A stretch of DNA of 64,000 bases from Colius striatus. Its lineage: Eukaryota > Chordata > Aves > Coliiformes > Coliidae. The notes under the pieces were generated by a model. The model made no database searches, was not told the origin of the DNA, and worked only from the letters and a program-made list of their open reading frames with translations. Positions 1 through 11,800 of this stretch are shown here, piece by piece. The DNA is taken from the NCBI RefSeq assembly GCF_028858725.1, contig NC_084763.1:52336152-52400151 (forward strand), written 5' to 3'. A program made the translations under genes and the position numbers. Within the stretch, counting starts at the first letter, position 1, and each line of letters begins with the position of its first letter.

Positions 1-2059
1 TGCCATGTTCCAGTGTACAGTCTCCAGCCTCTCACTGTACCAATAGTTTCAGTGTGGGACTTTCTCTGGCCTTCTCACCTTCCTAGCTTGTTTTGTTAGA
101 AATACTACACTTTTTGCACTACATCATTACGAGGCAAGGTGGCATTATTCTCTTAGTTGTATATCCAAGAGCTTGGAAGACAAAATTTGAAGCTGAGCTG
201 TTAGATCTCTGCAATGGTTTTCACTAAGGGAGTAACAAGGGCTGTCTGCTCCCTTAAGACCAGCAGGACAAGGGCTACATCGTCACCGGGGTGGGGACCG
301 ACAGCAGTAGGCTGGGCTGATGTGGGCTTCTGGCCCATGGACAGCATGGGGAGGCCAAAGTGAGGCCGGGCAGGGATATTTAGACCCGTTGGTGCCTTCA
401 GGTTTGGATTTCCCAACTGGAAACACTGGGAGATGAGTCTTCTGATATCATCATCTTGTGTAGTATTTCACACATTCACGGCATAGTTCCCAACAACTTA
501 AATCAAAGCTTTTCCCAAGTCAGACCCCCTTCAGCTCAGGGCTAAACTGCTCTCTGAGGACCAGAATTAAGAGCACAAAATGGCCAACTCAGAAGTTTGT
601 TACAGGGACCAGCCCAGACGAGTGCTGCAGCAGAGGCAAAGCCATGATCCCAGCCCCACTTGCAGGGTTTTCCCTCCCACACTGCCCATTCCCACTGCCC
701 ACACCACCACACAGCCCACATGAGGGAAGGACAGTGACTGAAACACAATCTGGACTCTCTTGCAGGCCATGAGGTATCTTCTGCATTAAAAGAGAAAAAG
801 TGATGTAAAAAATCTCAAAATCAAAATGGAACAACAGCCTTTTACATTAAGGCCACATTAACTTGTAGGGAAAAGTTTCATCCTGTCATGTCCTAATTTC
901 TGAGTGCTTGATTTTGTACTTAATCTTTTGATGGTATTTTGCTGTGTGAATTTTGTTGTGTACTCAGGAAAAAAAAAAGAGATCTCCCCCTGTGAACACT
1001 AAGCATCATGAAAAATAAACTTTCCATTGGTTATAATTCTATCTGTCCTCCACTTCATCATCTGGCTTGGGACATCAGAAGCTGCAGGTGAGTCCTGTGT
1101 GACTTATGGTGATGAAGTTAGAGTGTAGGAGTGTACTGAAGGAAGGGAGGTGCGCCATTTCTTGGTAGAATTCAGAGTTATTAGACCTGGGGAGGGGAAG
1201 GAATAAAAAATAGCCATAACAATTCTTCAGTCTATGTCACAGCCACACAGTCTGCAAGTGCAGCACAGCAGGCAGCAGAAGGGTAGGGAACGAATAAACT
1301 GGAGATAAGAGGGGAAAAGGTCCCTGTCCCTGTGCAGCCTTACCACCAGATGTGAGAGCACAACCGGAGCAAGCAGCGTCTCCTCCCTGGCTAACAACAC
1401 GGTGGGCTCATGTACTTAGTGCTGTGACAGATCACTTCCTGAGCACTAATTTACAAACTTGTGGTTTTAAGCAGTTTTCTGAAAGCTTGACACCATGTTT
1501 CCTTATAAAATGTTAGTTCTGGCCCTTTCAGCCTGGAAGGCAGCACACTGAAGACTTCACAAACAGCAGCACTAGCAGCCCACATGCAACTGGACAAGCT
1601 CTAGCACCAGACATAAAGGCTGCTTATGTATTTGGTATGAGAATTGCTGCATGAAGTACATAAATCTCACACAGAACAGGCTCCCTCCATTCTGGCAGGT
1701 CCTCAGGACAGACTATGGGCTCACTTCTTATTTGTTCTCTTGCTGACTCAACAAACCTGATATTCCTTTCTGCATAGCACCCCAGCTTCATCCAGAAGGA
1801 TGCACACCCTTCAGCAGGAGTAGTGCTCTCGGCTACCCTCAGCCTGGGGAAAAAGACAAGGCTTATCTCCTGAGCCAGAGGAAGGTTCTGGAGCCCAGGT
1901 GCTGGTTCCTTGGCTCCAGGTGGCAGGGAGTAACACTCTGCCTGCTCCCCAGACAGAATGTTGAGGAAAGAAGAAGGAGTACAAAACCTTTTTTGCACAC
2001 CTTGGTACTGCACTCTCTGCGAGCCTCACCTGCGGCTCAGCCACACAGTTCCAGGCGAT
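1..2059. other. Intergenic, no recognised gene
   Basis: Short overlapping ORFs on both strands show no domain or codon pattern. An AATAAA at 1014-1019 lies on the plus strand, but I see no coding exon upstream of it, so it is not called as a transcript end. Confidence 0.6.
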
Positions 2060-2520
2060 GGGCACAGACCGGCGTTTGGGCAGCACACGTCGGCTCTAGC
2101 AGCACTGATAGAAGCCGGCCCCTGTTCCACACCCGGCAACCCGCTCTGCTCCTCCGGCCGTCGGACACAGCTGGGGCGGGCGGCAGCGTGCGGGGCGGGA
2201 CCGGGAGACGCGGAAAGGCCCCTCCGCCCCCGGCACCGCGCTCGGTTGGAGTCGGGATAGGGGGGCGGGGAGCAGTTCAGCGAGGGGAGGTTGCCCAGCG
2301 CCTGCGGGGACGGCAGACCGGTGGCCAAATGTCTCCAGGGACGCTGCGGACGCCGGTGCGGAGCGGCCGGAGAGCCGCGGCCGCTCATCGGCTCGGCTGC
2401 GGGACCGGCCGTCCCCATGCAGCCCCTGCGGAGCGTGTCGCTTCCAGCCGAGCCCTTCGCCGGGAGTCGGCACGGGGGGGCTGGTCTTTCCCGGGGGTGG
2501 GCTTTCCCGAGCAGCACGGC
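2060..2520. promoter_or_regulatory. CpG island A
   Basis: GC-rich and dense in CpG, in contrast with AT-rich flanks. Contains GC-box type motifs (for example ggggcgggg near 2262-2270). Such islands usually mark promoters. ORFs of up to 201 codons cross it on both strands, but they overlap each other in several frames, are rich in Arg, Pro, Gly and Ala as expected of any GC-rich DNA, and show no recognisable domain. The gene it would serve is not identified; the SPAG6 promoter is at the other end of the window or beyond, so this is not it. Confidence 0.65.
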
Positions 2521-2599
2521 ACAGCATATGGTTTACATGTTGCACTGCTGCATACAAGGACTAACATCCAGCTCAGGGATACACTTGACGTTAAATGAA

Positions 2600-3120
2600 A
2601 AAAAAAAAAAAACAACCAAAGAAAAGCCCTAATTACAATAATTTAGAGGTGCCTGGATGACAGCAGGCTCAATTTTTGGTTGAATTTACAATTAAGGGAA
2701 GATAATTATGCCTCGCGCTAGCGCAGAGTATTAATATTTATGGTACGAGCCAGAGGCTTCTCTGCCTGGGAGGATGCGGCAGAGCAAGGGTTGAAGCCCG
2801 GCGGTATTGGGGAAGGGAAAGTTTGGAGCCCCATAAAGCACGAAGACCGTGGCTGCCTCCACCGTGCTGATGGAATCCAGACCTCGCCAGAGCAGGCAAA
2901 GATTTATACAGATCCTTTTTTATATATTTATATCGCCCGAGATATGGATACTTCCTCTATAAAGCTTTTAGCATTCAGCAGGCACTTCCTTCACCTACTT
3001 CGTTTTCACTCCCGACTATCGATCCCGGGGGCTTTCCATGCCTCATTAACAGATTGGTGACTAAATGAGTAGAATTAATTTTTAAAACCCTTTAATTTAC
3101 TTTATTAATTACACACATGC
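2600..3120. promoter_or_regulatory. AT-rich block between two CpG islands, candidate enhancer or core regulatory element
   Basis: A roughly 500-bp non-repetitive block rich in TAAT/ATTA homeodomain-type motifs (near 2631-2645, 2688-2694, 2703-2708, 2730-2740 and 3090-3110) lies between two CpG islands. The arrangement is typical of developmental regulatory DNA, but conservation is not tested and function is inference. Confidence 0.35.
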
Positions 3121-3224
3121 GCCCTTGACTACCCTGTGTGTCCGGCTCCCTCGGCACGCAACGTGTCGGGAAAACAGTCACATTTGGGTGGGAAGGGGAT
3201 GAAATAGGGAAAGAAAGGGGTTTC

Positions 3225-3935
3225 AAACCTCCCCAACGCGTGTCCTCTCTCCCAGCGCCGGGGCTTCCCATAGCCGGGGCATCACCCGCCAGCGGCTTTT
3301 AAAGGCAATTTCCCATTCATCGAGCGACGCCTTCGCCGGTGCCCGGCTCAGCACAACAAAGGCGAGAGACCGGGGCGGGGGCGGGGGCACTTCCCCGGCA
3401 ATTTCGGACCCTTGAATTCGGACAGAGAAGAACGAAGACGCTTTGCAAATTAGCGCGCACACCCCCGAAATCTCACACACCCCCACCCCCGTTCCTGCAA
3501 GCGGGCGGCTCCGGGAGCGCGCAGGCAAGCCGCGGGGAAAGCCGCCCCTTCGCTCCCCTCCGCTCCCTCCGGGGCCGGGCAGTGCCCGGGAGCCGCAGCC
3601 CGGCGCGGAGCGGTGCGGTGGCGGCAGAGCGGCGGCCCCGGAGCGGCGGCGCCGGTCCCATGGCAACCGGGAGGCCGAGCCCCGCGCCGCGGCCGCGTCG
3701 CCCCCGCCGGGAGCGCTCCGTGGGGCCGCGCGGGACCCACGCGGGACGCATCCGCGGTGGGGCCGTGTCTCTCGGTGCCGGACAAGCGCTGCTGGCGCGG
3801 CGGTGCTCCCGCTGTCCCGATGAGCTCCCGGGGAGGGAACGCGTCTCCGCCGGTGCCCGGTGTCCTAACGGCGGGCACGGGCACGGGCACAAGCGGCGGC
3901 TCCTTAGCGTACACCTACGAGATGGATAAGTAAAT
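3225..3935. promoter_or_regulatory. CpG island B with GC boxes and an X-box-like motif
   Basis: The strongest CpG cluster of the window. It contains Sp1-type GC boxes (ccggggcgggggcgggggc near 3369-3388) and, at about 3654-3668, ggtcccatggcaacc, an imperfect RFX X-box. A plus-strand ORF runs 3613-3933 and its stop overlaps a possible splice donor (ATAA|GTAAAT near 3926-3935), so the island could hold a first exon. I recognise no protein in any frame. It is a promoter candidate for an unknown transcript, coding or not. Confidence 0.6.
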
Positions 3936-5865
3936 GACTCCAGACGTGGATGCTCCCCCGTATTCATAGATGTCAAAATCGCGTTGCCGCTGGGAAAGGC
4001 TCATCTGTCTTTCTCTATGACAACCCCCACCAATTGAAGGAGAAGATTGGGAGTCAGCAGCCGTAATTTGTTTGGTTTTTCCCTCTCTGAGGACTTCCAC
4101 TGTCTCGCAGTACAGCGAGATTCAAACAGTTAAATTCTCAGCCCTCCGTTCACATGCAAGCAAATTAAAGAAAAACACCTTTATTTATTCGCACTTATCC
4201 TTTAAAGAAATCATTTTAAAATCCTGGCTGATTTCGTGACCATGTTGAAATATTATCTGCATTTCATTTTCATAAACTAGAAATCAGACAGTGTAAAGGG
4301 AAGTACAGCTATGAACAGTTACATCACCGACAATGAAAGTCAGAGGCATGTTATACCAGTCACCATCGGCTTTATACAGCTTGTATCCTTTTGTATGCCT
4401 TGTCGTTTACTGAATAAACTGCTCTTTTCAACGAAGGGGGGAAAATATAAATGCAGATCAGTTTTGAGGGGTTTGGAAGATGAGTATATATATTTGTATA
4501 CATTTCTACACACATACCCCCACACCCCTCCCCATGCAAATATATTGTCTTGCTAGCAGAGCTGGCTGTGCCATTCAAACAGTTGATGCCAATAGAATGA
4601 TTTATTAATGGAGTTCGCACGACGTTTCCCTGCACTGCCTGCAGAAAGGCATCCCAACATCATTGTAAACTCATCAGCGCTGCATGGCGAAAAACAATAG
4701 GGTGCTGAAACTGCAACTCGATGGAAGAGAGGAACGTAGGTGGAGAGTCTTAAAGTATCCTCCAGTGAGGACAAATCCTGCCCCCCAGATTTCCAGATGA
4801 TGAAACACTTCAGCCCGAAGGACTAACAAGAGACCTCTGCAGCTTTTAAGCCTAATGCTGAGAATCTATGGGATTTAAATGATTCACTGACTTTGTACCT
4901 GTCTTCCTACACACAATTTAGGATGAATTTTTATCCATGGCTAATCCTATTGACTTCAAAGGGAATGCCTGCATGAGTGAAGTGGTCAACGTTTATTAAA
5001 GATGTGAGGTCTTATATATGTTTTTAAAAAATTAAGCAGTTTTGCCATTTAGTTTCTAAGGTTTATGCTGCTTTGATTCTGTTTCTCAGGAAGACCAATT
5101 TTAAATTTCTCTGTAATCTGAGTATCTCTTCATGAGATTTTTGGACAACAGTCAAGCAGAAAGACTTCATATTGTTCAGAATCCACTTAAAAGTGAAATA
5201 ATGGTACAACCAAGTCTGGACTCAGAGAGGCTCATGGACAAAACATATGGTTTTTGGTTTGGCTTGTAAAAGCACGCCCTAATTGTGGTGAAAACAGCAC
5301 GGTCAAATTTTAGTTAGTGCAATAATGTTTGAAATAATGGAAAGAGAAGATGTATAAACTTGTTCTTGTCTGCTTTTCCTTTTCACTGCTAATTTCAAGA
5401 AAATCTCTAATTCAGCCTCTACTTATCAAAATGTTTCTCAAGACAATTTCTTTTACAGTAATGGAGATTCCTGTTCCTGGTAGTTGGGTTGAGTCTTTGA
5501 TGTCTCTTCTCTTCTGTTAAGTTCAATGTTTCCTGGTCTTCCAAGATCCTCAGATGTTAGCCGTTTTGTTTATTATTGGTGTCTGATTGCAATGTCATTC
5601 TCATCTCCCTCAGCCAGCCTCCTTTTTCTAAAATAACTATGAATTCCAGAGCTGTCAGCTTGGTCCAACCAAACAGCAACCAACTCTGTGAGTGGTTGTT
5701 CACTGACAAAGAATAGTTTCCAGGCTTGCCTATAGGTAGATAGACTGTGCAGCAATGTAACATCCTTTAGAATAATACCCTTGAAACTGACCATTCCTAA
5801 GTGCAAGAGACAAAAAGCTGTGCTGTTACTTTAAAATGCAAATAAAGTGTACAAAATTACAGGTT

Positions 5866-5893
5866 AAAAAAAAGAAAGAGAAAGAGAAAAAAA
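5866..5893 (+). repeat. Purine-rich A/AAAG simple repeat
   Basis: A low-complexity A-rich run with repeated AAAGAG units. No associated element is recognised on its upstream side. Confidence 0.7.
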
Positions 5894-6058
5894 GCAGCTT
5901 CTCCAGAGGAACATCTTTCACCATCTATGGATTATCATTTTTTTAAGACAAGTGAGCAAGAAGATAAATCAAGCTGCAGAGTTTATCTGATGAATGCTGT
6001 CTTCGTATGAGGTCCTGTTTGGTCTTTATCTCTTAAGCAGAGAGTGACTTCAATTGCA

Positions 6059-6155
6059 GTTAATATAAAGATTTATTAACTTGAGAAGTAAATATTGACC
6101 AAGGTGAAGCCAAGGTCAATGTTTACCTAGAGGACTAATAAATCTTTGCATTAAC
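6059..6155. repeat. 97-bp hairpin: two 46-base arms with a 5-base loop
   Basis: The left arm (6059-6104) and the reverse complement of the right arm (6110-6155) have equal length. They agree at 33 of 46 positions without any gap, and several mismatches become G-U pairs in RNA. The best-matched parts are the outer 20 bases (gttaat...aaagatttatta) and the inner attgacc. The loop is tgaag. It could be a miRNA-like precursor, a short palindromic transposon remnant of MITE type, or a back-to-back pair of binding sites. I do not recognise a known miRNA or MITE in it. Confidence 0.6.
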
Positions 6156-9100
6156 CTAAATATGGAAGCTGGTTGGCCATATTTTGCTCTCAAATCAGTA
6201 TCAACCCTAAATTAGCCCAAGTAAGATCAAGTTATTTGCACCATATGTGTTCAGTATTCAGACTTTTGTAACATACATTCTGCATGGATTTGTCAGAAAT
6301 AGAAAGATTAGGCTTTTATTCAAAGGATAACTGATTATTCCTTCATGTATGAAAATCTAAAGAGTATCAGCAGATGGCTGGAATAATTTTCTGCTTGAAG
6401 GTGAACGGTGTTTTAAGTGAATATAGGTGCAAGTGAAGGTTTTGTTTTTCACTCTGAATGGTAAATATTATATATTATCATAGAGATAAAAGGATATTGA
6501 TTTGACGTGACCGATTTCAAGAAATCACAGCTTTTCACCCTCTTATTTATGGCAATACTAGTGCCAGCCCCTTCAGAACGTGAGAGCTGCCTGTTCTAGG
6601 TAAACCAGCTCAAATGTTCACCAAATCTGCCAGCCTGCCTTTCTACAGTGCTTCTTGAAATAATTTCCATGCTACAGAGGTTGAGTGGTTTTTGTCTTTA
6701 CAACATTTAATTTCTAATCCACACAGCTGTGCTGTTTTATTGGCCCTCGTAGATTTAGCTGTTTAGCTTATTTCCTAAGCATTACCGGGCCTTTAACTTG
6801 TAAAAATGCCAAGAAATCACCAATCATTTGGACCTACCTCAAATTATTCTAGTATACCCTAGTTTCTATGTGCCTTAGAAGAGTATAGCCTTTATAAACC
6901 TCTCAGGATGCTTCATGAATTTTGACAGAATTAGTATAAATGCTTTTCTCTTTTGTTATCTCTTTAATAGATTTTTTTTTTCCCCTGGCTTCTCTGTCTC
7001 AGTTGTCTAGTTGAAATGCTGCTTTCTCTATTCTCAGGAACAAAGAAATGACTTCTGTTTAACTTAATCAAATACTCTGGTCTCTTTCTGATAGAAAGAA
7101 TAGTGGTCAATTTACCTCCAGCACTATTAAGTCCCCAACAGTTTTCCTGTGTTTGATTTCTGTATGTGCTTTCAGTAAAGCCTTTATTTCCCTACCCATT
7201 TTCCTTTGTCTCCCTCTCTTTAAGAAGACTGACACAAAAGAATATCTTACCCATAACATATTTTTGTTGCAAAATTTAGTACCCTTTCATTAATTTACTT
7301 CTTGACATTTATTTGCAATTAAATGAATTCTACCTCCTGCACGCATAAGGTTTCAGTAAATGAAAGCGTTGCTGCTCCAAGTACCAGATCTTTCTATCTT
7401 TGCTTTGCTTAGCCTTTGTGCAGCAGAAATCCTGTTGGCTGTAATGGAAAAGCAAAATATTACTGACTTTAACAGTCTTGCCTGTGTGAGAAATGAGTCT
7501 CGAGTTTTGTCTGTTAGTAAAGGTGTTCTGGATCATATTTCACAATCTGACTTTCATACTCTCTCTGCTAACATTAGGTTTCTAGGCTCAATTTTTTAGT
7601 TGCACTTCCCATTCATCACACAGAATAACTGATCCTAGAAAATGAATCTGTGTTGGATGAAACAATAAAACAAGCATCCAGTCTCTGCTGCTCACTTTTC
7701 TCATGCAAGTGGACCCCTCGAAATCAATAGAATCATTCAGGGGAGTCAGAGAAGCAAGAGCTAACTCAAAACAGGTACTCCGTGCTGCTCAGAAACAAAA
7801 TGCTTCTGTCTTCTCTGCCTGTATGAAATATAGGTGCCTCAGGTTGTATGAAAATTATGAAAGGAAACTAATTTTCTAAAGAATTGTGTGAAAAAGTCTG
7901 TTTAAACGCTGATGTCTGGCTTTCGCATGCAAAGAACAGGGTTTAGCAGATAAGCAAAAATGCCATGATCAGGAAATGTTAAGTGACTTATTTTTAAAGA
8001 GCTGCACACCGTGAGTAATGCACAGTTAAAGCTTTTCTGCCTTGTTTGGAATAGCAAATGCAACCTCTAAATTGCTCCTTTTTTAAATGGTTAAGTGTTA
8101 AGGCAGAAGGCTGGGAACGTCTGAGAATGATACTACAAAACAGTTCTGCTGTTTAATTAATTTGCTTTCACTCTGTTTGCATTCCTTTTGTATCCACTCT
8201 TATCAAATGTGCTTCAGAGGGACAAAATATTGACCAGTTTTCCCGAGGCCATCACAAATAGAGTCATTTTTAATCAAAAGTGAAAAAATATTCACAGAAA
8301 GGGAATCTGGAATTTACTGCAATGCGTGGTGGAAACTCAGGTTTCCTGGGCTGTGTTTCAGGGAAAGAAACATTCCTTGGGGTCCAGTCAAAATACTTCA
8401 GATGTCTACAGACTCATCAGAAACGTCTTGTGAAGAAACTGTACACTAAGGTTTACTTGCTTATATATTTTAATATAACAAATGTAATATTTCTTGATGT
8501 GTTTTCACAGATAACATCCAAATAGGAAAAGAGACTCATTTTCTTCATATAATTGATGGAGCAGAAATTATGGGGTTAATTAAATACAAGTTGTGCTACA
8601 TACCACGTTTCTGTGGCAATGAAAACCTGGTCAGTCTGATGATCTTTTTTTGTCTTAAGACTTGAATCTGCAGTTATTTTCAAATAGTTCTTTTAACTGT
8701 AGACTCTTTCCATCAGTAAAGCTCTACATGTGTTTAGGCAGCTCTAGTTTTACTGTATTAATCATGCTGATCTAAACATTTACAAATTGCCTTCTAATTT
8801 CTACTATATCATGCTAATTAGAATCTTTACAAATACTACTGTGAAGTCAAAAGCCTGGCTAAAAGATCAATTAAAACCTTAAGTTATGTTACTGCCAATA
8901 AGTGGTCATTAAGGGCATGTGAGGGCAACCAGCGTTTTTGTAGAATCGGTTTCTTAGGGGTTGGTCTCTAAAGCAGCTGGTTTGGTTTTGTGTTTTCCTT
9001 CTTTAAGTTATTTATGAAATACTGAGGCAACTGTAAGGACAATAAAGATACTTTTAGATATCAACAGTGCATTATGAATGTAGAGTTAAGCTTTTGAACA

Positions 9101-11529
9101 CTAAGTTTTATTATTGACAGTGCAGGAAAAATCCCTGATCTGTGAAATGAGAAGCATTGCAATAATATTGGTGGTTTAGGAGAATGATCACTATGTTTTA
9201 ACAGAGAAAAGAGGAATGAGCAGCTTCCTCTAGTGTGATCATTCTCCTGCAACACAAGAAAGGAATTTCTTCAATTATAATCAAGGAACAGAGCACAATT
9301 TTTTCAACACGTTACGATTCCTATTTATTGAGAGGATATGACTAATTTTCAGTATGTGCTATAAAAATATGGAGTTTTTAAGTCTGTTCAATGTGGGTTT
9401 TTTCCCTTTACTATGCCATGCATAGCTGAAATTGAAGTAACTTTTTCTGATGAATTTGTGCTTTTCTGCGTGACCTGCAAACTGCAGTATTTGCGCAAAA
9501 AGAAATATTACTGCTAAAAACTCTGTTCAAGAAGAACACTTCCAAATGGAAATAGTTAATTAAACAAACCTCAGAGTAGGTGAAAACTGCTAATTTCACT
9601 CACCTCCTTATTCCAGTATCACATTGCCACCCTAATTAATTTAATCTTTGCTGAAAATGAAGTATAAACTCTTGTTTGGGAAGTAATAATCACAGCATGT
9701 AACAGGCTGAAATACTGTTCTTAGTCAACCCCAGCTGTTTAGCTTGAGGTACTTTGTGGTGTTGAAAAAGCATTTAAATTATACAGCAGCAGTGGACTTT
9801 TAGTGGAATATCTGTTTCCACTCAGTAGAAACTTTTCTGTTGAATCTCAGTATGAAAGAGAGAAAAGGACGGGCTCTCACCTTCTTCTTTGTCAGACTTC
9901 CACGTGGAGTGGGTAAAAGTTATAAAGCCCAACAATGTAAGGAAAAATTAGCACCCTTCCTGCACATGCAATAAACTAGATTCTGAACACAATTTCTTTT
10001 GAAAGCTAAACCACAGAATAAACAGGAGTTAATGGTAGGTTTATGTCCAACAAAATGACTGGGCAATCCAGCATGTCTTCTGATACCCTCGGTGGTACAG
10101 CACAGAATAGCTTTTCTTGTTTCCTTTCTCTGAAACTATTTTCATTCCAGCTGAAGAAGTACAGAGTTAATGGAATGGAAAATTCAGGCAACCTCATGCT
10201 CCTGATTTATGTATGACAGGAGAAACGGTTCCTGTAGATTTCTGTGATAAGACGCTTTCCTTTTATTACAATCAAATTCTTTGCAGTTTGTTTGCTCTTT
10301 GCGGGGGCAGATGTTACTCATCAGAAGTTAGACAGGGCACAAGTGCTTTAGAGCTGCTACAGGGTTCTGCTGGCATAGGTATGTAGGTCATAGTGGCTAA
10401 TCCCCTAATACAGATGAAGTTTTACCAATCTAATTTTCTCCTACTTTTTTTTAACCAGTACAGTCAGTGGCAAGCTGTGTGGCACACGGTCACAGCCATA
10501 GTGCTTTGCCAGCAAGTTATACCGCTCTCCTCATTTTTGTAGCATCTTCCTAGTATAGGCATGACAAAAATATCTCCCCTAGCACTGCCAACGTAAGTGC
10601 AAGCAGCTCGAACAGGTATAAGTCAGGCATCGCACAGAGCTATTTGTACATTCAAACCCTGACCTGCAGTGTGTTATTTGCAGCCCTCCACCACGTATCT
10701 ACATTTGACCCTTCAATGTCAACAGAAATGTCTGACTACCAGAACCTAGTTGCCATCTCCTTTCATTATCACAGGATTTTCTTGGGCCTGCTTCTATTCT
10801 TCATATTCACAATGCTAAGCTTCCATATTAATTAAATGTCAACATTCACTAGTCTGAGACTATGTCATCCAATAAATACCTGCCTGAAGCCAACTACACA
10901 AAGGGTGGAACTTGCATGATTTTTAATACAAATTATTTGTTCACAATGTTTGATCAAATTAATCAGTGGTAGAATAAATGGGAACTGAAACCACAGCTGA
11001 GAGGGATTTGAAAAAAAATATTAATGCTGCTGTTGTAACTCATCTCTCCACTTTGCCTCCGATAGCCTTCCTTTTGGGGGTCTTAACCTTCCTCTGGGCC
11101 AGAGCTGGGTTGCTTCCCTGTATGCACAGCTAAACAGTTAAAGCAATAAGGAAGCTTCACACAAACATGGTCTTATTTAGAGTCAGTGGAGGGGTTTTTT
11201 CCTCTTCCAGGTCTCACTTTCAGTTCACTTATTTTTTTTATCAGTAGAAAAGAAAAACAAAAAAGAAAATAATCCTGATGGGAAACTTAACAACACACAG
11301 CCCTTTTCTCTCACTTGGTTTGACAATTTTAGCCCCTGGCTGTAACCCATGAAGCTCCCACGGGCAGATATTAACATCCGAATTCCCGAGACAAGGAAGC
11401 TGAGTCACAGGAGGGGAGGGGGGAGCTGCCTGACCTCCCAAGACTGCGCAGAGAGGCCTACTTCCAGGGAAGCCCTGCACTTAGGCTGCCTTTAATCTGC
11501 AGAGATAAAAAGCACCTTTTGGCAGGTCA

Positions 11530-11800
11530 GAAATAGCGCTCGCTTGGCACAGCCCCGCTGGGAGCCTCAGGCCCGTCTCTCCCGCCGCCCGGGAGCTGCC
11601 AGCACTTTCTCGCCGCGTGGCGGGTCAGATTCTGCTCTCCTGCAGCCGGGAGCTAATGGCTCAGGGATGGCTTTGGAGCAGCAGAAATGATATTTTCCAC
11701 AACGGTGCTGCAGATGGAGCTCCAAGCAGCTGTCAAAAGCGCGGGGACTTCCACTTCCTCAGAACTCGAGGCAGATTTAAGCCGGTGACCTACAAGCAGA
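11530..11800. promoter_or_regulatory. Small GC-rich, CpG-containing patch
   Basis: About ten CpGs fall between 11536 and 11625, against a CpG-poor background, followed by a plus-strand ORF of 64 codons (11617-11811) with no recognised domain. It may be a minor promoter, an enhancer or a decayed CpG island. Confidence 0.35.

Noticed and set aside
1014..1019. AATAAA as the 3' end of a plus-strand gene such as PIP4K2A
   Set aside because: No upstream coding exon is recognised, and AATAAA is frequent by chance in AT-rich DNA.
1993..2598. A 201-codon plus-strand ORF and several other long ORFs across CpG island A
   Set aside because: Long ORFs in several overlapping frames are expected in GC-rich DNA with few stop codons; composition is Arg/Pro/Gly/Ala-rich and no domain is seen.
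3339..3929. A 196-codon ORF and its overlapping partners in CpG island B
   Set aside because: Same reason as for island A; the frames compete and none matches a known protein. Kept only as a possible first exon of an unknown transcript.
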